Positions 7,547-8,902 of a DNA stretch of 8,902 bases are shown piece by piece (position 1 is the stretch's first letter; each line of letters begins with the position of its first letter). The notes beneath the pieces were generated by a model. That model was not told the origin of the DNA and searched no databases. It saw only the letters and a list, made by a program, of their open reading frames with translations. The translations under genes were made by a program, and so were the position numbers. The stretch is from Oscillospiraceae bacterium (GTDB lineage: Bacteria > Bacillota > Clostridia > Oscillospirales > Oscillospiraceae), in assembly GCA_016296045.1 (NCBI GenBank), contig JAEDKB010000052.1, forward strand, positions 1-8,902, in the 5' to 3' direction.

Positions 7547-7843
7547 GGGAGTCTCACCCTCGCGCCTTCTTTGTGGCCCGACCGCGAATTACGGAAGTAT
7601 CATTATTCCTCGTGCCTGTCATGGCCACCCTGGGAGCAACCCGGTTCTATCTGTATAAGTTTTATCGCTCGCCTTAAGAAAAGGGTCGTGGCGCACTTAC
7701 AGGTCTGGCTCGGAACGATCTGTCCCGGCACGAGTAACGTACTTGATGAATGTGTATTCAATTGTCAAGGAGCCTGAGGTTCTCGCCTCACTGCTAATTG
7801 GTGAATTTTTCGCCATTCGTACAGCCTCCAATTTCAAAAAAAT
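7428..7843 (-). promoter_or_regulatory. Structured leader region upstream of parA
   Basis: This 416-base stretch has no large gene and is visibly more GC-rich in its middle than its surroundings. Minus-strand complementary segments include CTCGTGCC with GGCACGAG about 110 nt apart, TGAGG/CCTCA, CGCC/GGCG, CCGGTT/AACCGG (3-nt loop), CGCTT/AAGCG, and CCCC/GGGG just before the parA ribosome binding site. It also holds the small frames listed separately. A TTGACA lies at 7763-7768 but no good -10 box follows. It may be a cis-acting leader RNA, a short-peptide operon, or both. Confidence 0.5.
7697..7816 (-). CDS. Possible 39-aa small protein at the head of the parA leader
   Basis: The ATG frame runs from MAKNSPISSEARTSG to GTDRSEPDL and has GGAGG nine bases before the start, the best Shine-Dalgarno in this leader. 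The TAA stop is followed at once by a GTG frame of 25 codons (7619-7696), whose TGA overlaps the ATG of a 22-codon frame (7554-7622) as ATGA. This head-to-tail chain leads to the 45-aa frame that crosses the parA start. It lies just after a hairpin able to terminate leftward transcripts. The plus strand is also open here without a ribosome binding site (7659-7895), which argues for caution. Function unknown. Confidence 0.4.
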   Translation of the reverse strand: MAKNSPISSEARTSGSLTIEYTFIKYVTRAGTDRSEPDL

Positions 7844-7880
7844 AAAAAAGCTCACTTCACGCGTAAAAGTGAACTTTTTT
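7844..7880. terminator. Bidirectional Rho-independent terminator
   Basis: AAAAAAG-C-TCACTT pairs with AAGTGA-A-CTTTTTT, a 14-position stem with one C:A mismatch and a 9-nt loop. On the plus strand it ends in six T; on the minus strand it ends in six T, then A and seven T. It lies between the leftward parA unit and the rightward small-protein unit. Confidence 0.85.
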
Positions 7881-7900
7881 GAACGTTTTATGTGAATCTA

Positions 7901-7929
7901 TTGAAAATCAAGGAAAAATGTGATATTAT
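7901..7929 (+). promoter_or_regulatory. Promoter of the rightward leader RNA/small-protein unit
   Basis: TTGAAA (7901-7906) and TATTAT (7924-7929) are separated by exactly 17 bp, within AT-rich DNA. The predicted start is near 7936, immediately before the first inverted repeat of the leader. Confidence 0.8.
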
Positions 7930-7935
7930 ATATTA

Positions 7936-8257
7936 ATGTTAAAGGCAGGTATCTCTTCAGCTTTGGCCTTATATTCGTATAATGAGAGTACGAATTCAGC
8001 CGAACCTACAAGAGCAAATAACCTTTAGCAGACAAATGAGTAAAACGTCGAGACTATCAATTCCTTTCAAATTCTCATTACGGAATTGAAAAAGCAGTTG
8101 TGTGTTGACTGTTGTTGTCCCCCTGTTGTTTCGCTGCTTTACACCACAAAATCGAGCCGAAATAGGATTTTCTTATGTCGGTTTAGTTTTGTCGCGTGTG
8201 AAGCAATTATCCGGATGATTGAGGTCCACGCACAAAACAAAGTGCGTGGACCTTTTT
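7936..8257 (+). ncRNA. Candidate structured leader RNA or small RNA, about 320 nt
   Basis: The stretch between a good promoter and a strong terminator has no convincing gene but many nested complementary segments. Domain 1: TTAAAGG/CCTTTAG (7939-7945 with 8022-8028), TTTGGC/GCCGAA (7962-7967 with 7999-8004), ATTCGTA/TACGAAT (7973-7979 with 7989-7995). Domain 2: TCAATTCC/GGAATTGA (8057-8064 with 8082-8089). Domain 3: AAAGCAG/CTGCTTT (8091-8097 with 8134-8140). Domain 4: ACAAAA/TTTTGT (8146-8151 with 8187-8192) enclosing CCGA/TCGG. The terminator follows. A terminator just before a ribosome binding site is the layout of riboswitches and attenuators; an independent small RNA is also possible. 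It matches no riboswitch consensus that I could recall (purine, SAM, TPP, lysine, glycine, cobalamin, c-di-GMP, ydaO, T-box). Confidence 0.55.
8222..8257 (+). terminator. Terminator/attenuator before the small-protein operon
   Basis: A perfect 12-bp inverted repeat (AGGTCCACGCAC, 8222-8233, with GTGCGTGGACCT, 8242-8253), 8-nt loop, then a run of T to 8257. The next ribosome binding site starts 8 bases later. GCGTG at 8194-8198 could pair with CACGC in the left arm as a weak competing helix. Confidence 0.9.
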
Positions 8258-8279
8258 GGCTCAGAAAGGAGAAAAAACT

Positions 8280-8501
8280 ATGGGAAAAGTATCAGGGAAA
8301 ACACACACCAAAGAGCAGCTCGATAATTGGGCAAACCAGAACAATCCAAACAACAAGGCTTATAGAGCAAACAACAATAACCATGCAAATCAAAAGAACC
8401 CCAACCATAAATCACACCAAGCAATTCATCAGGGCGACCGTAGACACAAGCAATACTACACGCCTGATTGGGCTCCAGATTATCCGGAATATGATGACTA
8501 A
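8280..8501 (+). CDS. Asn-rich small protein with internal repeat, 73 aa
   Basis: AAAGGAG lies 8 nt before the ATG at 8280. An in-frame TTG at 8256 sits in the terminator T run and is rejected as the start. The protein is hydrophilic, with no signal peptide or membrane segment, and has at least 13 Asn. Its centre is an imperfect tandem repeat: ANQNNPNNKAYRA, spacer NNNNH, then ANQKNPNHKSHQA, an 18-residue period. The N-terminus (GKVSGKTHTKEQLDNW) and centre are basic, with many His; the tail YYTPDWAPDYPEYDD is aromatic and acidic. I have an impression that ANQxNPN-type small proteins recur in clostridia but cannot name a family or function. The gene is 12 bp ahead of the next one, with which it is surely co-transcribed, and lies behind the terminator of the structured leader. 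Confidence 0.8.
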   Translation: MGKVSGKTHTKEQLDNWANQNNPNNKAYRANNNNHANQKNPNHKSHQAIHQGDRRHKQYYTPDWAPDYPEYDD

Positions 8502-8513
8502 GAAGGAGAAAAT

Positions 8514-8741
8514 ATGTCAAAGCACTTTTTCGATTTTGAAGACGGTGATTTCTGCTTTTCGTTATCTGACAACATGGCAATGGATTCTGACGGAAATATG
8601 ATGATGCGTATGGGCGACAACATGGCAATGGACATGGACTCGGGTGATTTGCACATCATATCTTCTTGGGGCAGAGATGACGATGACAATGATTTTTCCA
8701 GTAATAATCGTAGTCTCTGGGATAACGAAGAAGACGGCTAA
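8514..8741 (+). CDS. Asp/Met-rich acidic small protein with internal repeat, 75 aa
   Basis: AGGAG lies 5 nt before the ATG, and the gap to the preceding gene is 12 bp. The protein is strongly acidic (17 Asp and 3 Glu against one Lys and three Arg), with no signal peptide or membrane segment. DNMAMD occurs twice, 16 residues apart, encoded by an exact 17-bp DNA repeat; a DDDD run follows (RDDDDNDF). It starts SKHFFDFEDGDFCFSLSD and ends LWDNEEDG. The acidic clusters could bind metal, mimic DNA or partner the preceding Asn/His-rich protein; none of these can be shown from sequence. A strong terminator closes the two-gene unit. No family recognised. Confidence 0.8.
   Translation: MSKHFFDFEDGDFCFSLSDNMAMDSDGNMMMRMGDNMAMDMDSGDLHIISSWGRDDDDNDFSSNNRSLWDNEEDG
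8568..8632 (+). repeat. Exact 17-bp direct repeat inside the acidic small-protein gene
   Basis: GACAACATGGCAATGGA occurs at 8568-8584 and 8616-8632, a 48-bp period that preserves the frame and encodes the repeated DNMAMD. Identity at DNA level suggests a recent duplication or selection on sequence. Confidence 0.85.
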
Positions 8742-8756
8742 CCGAATAACCAACAC

Positions 8757-8798
8757 AAAAGATCCAGTTCTGTGTTTTTGCAGAACTGGATCTTTTTT
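8757..8798 (+). terminator. Terminator of the small-protein operon
   Basis: GATCCAGTTCTG (8761-8772) pairs perfectly with CAGAACTGGATC (8781-8792), with an 8-nt loop. The stem is extended by AAAA/TTTT and ends in six T. It begins 16 bp after the stop codon of the acidic protein. Confidence 0.95.
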
Positions 8799-8799
8799 A

Positions 8800-8824
8800 T
8801 TTGCACATTTTACAGATGTGCAAA
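8800..8824. repeat. Perfect 9-bp inverted repeat
   Basis: TTTGCACAT (8800-8808) faces ATGTGCAAA (8816-8824) across 7 bases. No T run follows on either strand, so it is more like an operator or recombination site than a terminator. No gene is apparent from here to the window end. Confidence 0.6.
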
Positions 8825-8854
8825 GCATCATTATAATTTGTAATGGTGTGCTAC

Positions 8855-8885
8855 AAAAAGCAGCGAAGCAAAAATGCTCCGCTGC
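8855..8885 (-). terminator. Leftward terminator of a gene beyond the right edge
   Basis: On the minus strand GCAGCG-G-AGCA pairs with TGCT-T-CGCTGC (11 positions, one mismatch, 4-nt T loop), followed by five T. It implies a leftward gene ending near or beyond position 8902. Confidence 0.75.
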
Positions 8886-8902
8886 CGATTGCCAGGTATT
8901 CT

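Noticed and set aside
7620..7650. T-box-like AGGGTGG in the parA leader (minus strand)
   Set aside because: The rest of the T-box sequence (ACCGCG) and the specifier stem are absent, and parA is not an aminoacyl-tRNA-related gene.
7659..7895. Plus-strand open frame ending in MNVYSIVKEPEVLASLLIGE and the residues after it
   Set aside because: It has no ribosome binding site, overlaps the minus-strand frame that has GGAGG, and runs through the bidirectional terminator. Kept only as a reason for caution over the minus-strand peptides.
8256..8279. TTG as an upstream start of the Asn-rich protein
   Set aside because: It lies in the T run of a terminator with no ribosome binding site, whereas the ATG at 8280 has AAAGGAG at 8-nt spacing.
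8086..8601. Plus-strand frame of 171 codons overlapping both small genes
   Set aside because: It runs through the structured leader and terminator, has no Shine-Dalgarno, and crosses two well-placed small genes in another frame.

Overview
The window looks like low-to-mid GC Firmicutes DNA, most likely a gut-type clostridium (Oscillospiraceae/Lachnospiraceae-like). The grounds are strong GGAGG ribosome binding sites, Rho-independent terminators ending in T runs, a CnaB/SpaA-type surface adhesin, a clostridial large serine recombinase and a ParA/ParB pair of the kind carried on integrative conjugative elements (ICEs). The species cannot be named from sequence alone.

Layout, left to right. Positions 1-253 hold a tandem 10-bp repeat, a near-consensus promoter, an initiator tRNA (fMet, CAT) with its CCA encoded, and a strong terminator. 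Positions 277-4728 (minus) are one uninterrupted 1483-codon frame that joins two unrelated proteins. Residues 1-1036 are a secreted thioester-domain adhesin with CnaB/SpaA-like repeats. From residue 1037 the frame becomes the C-terminal two thirds of a large serine recombinase that lacks its catalytic domain. Upstream on the same strand lie a Pro/Glu/Thr-rich lipoprotein (4815-5549), parB (5702-6646, TTG start inside parA) and parA (6600-7427).

Positions 7428-7843 have no large gene. They hold a structured, relatively GC-rich leader in front of parA with several tiny reading frames, two of which have plausible Shine-Dalgarno sequences. A hairpin able to terminate in both directions (7844-7880) separates this from a rightward unit. 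That unit has a near-consensus promoter (7901-7929), a roughly 320-nt stretch rich in nested inverted repeats and closed by a perfect 12-bp terminator (about 7936-8257), then two small co-transcribed ORFs (73 aa, Asn-rich with an internal repeat; 75 aa, Asp/Met-rich with a 17-bp exact DNA repeat), and another strong terminator. The right edge carries a 9-bp inverted repeat and a leftward terminator for a gene outside the window.

Interpretation: parA-parB-lipoprotein-adhesin resembles the maintenance and surface end of an ICE, and the recombinase piece resembles its integration end. The join inside one ORF suggests that an internal deletion (or an assembly artefact) removed what lay between, leaving the rest beside a tRNA. 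The parts most likely to be undescribed are the leader RNA with its small-protein operon, and the fusion itself.
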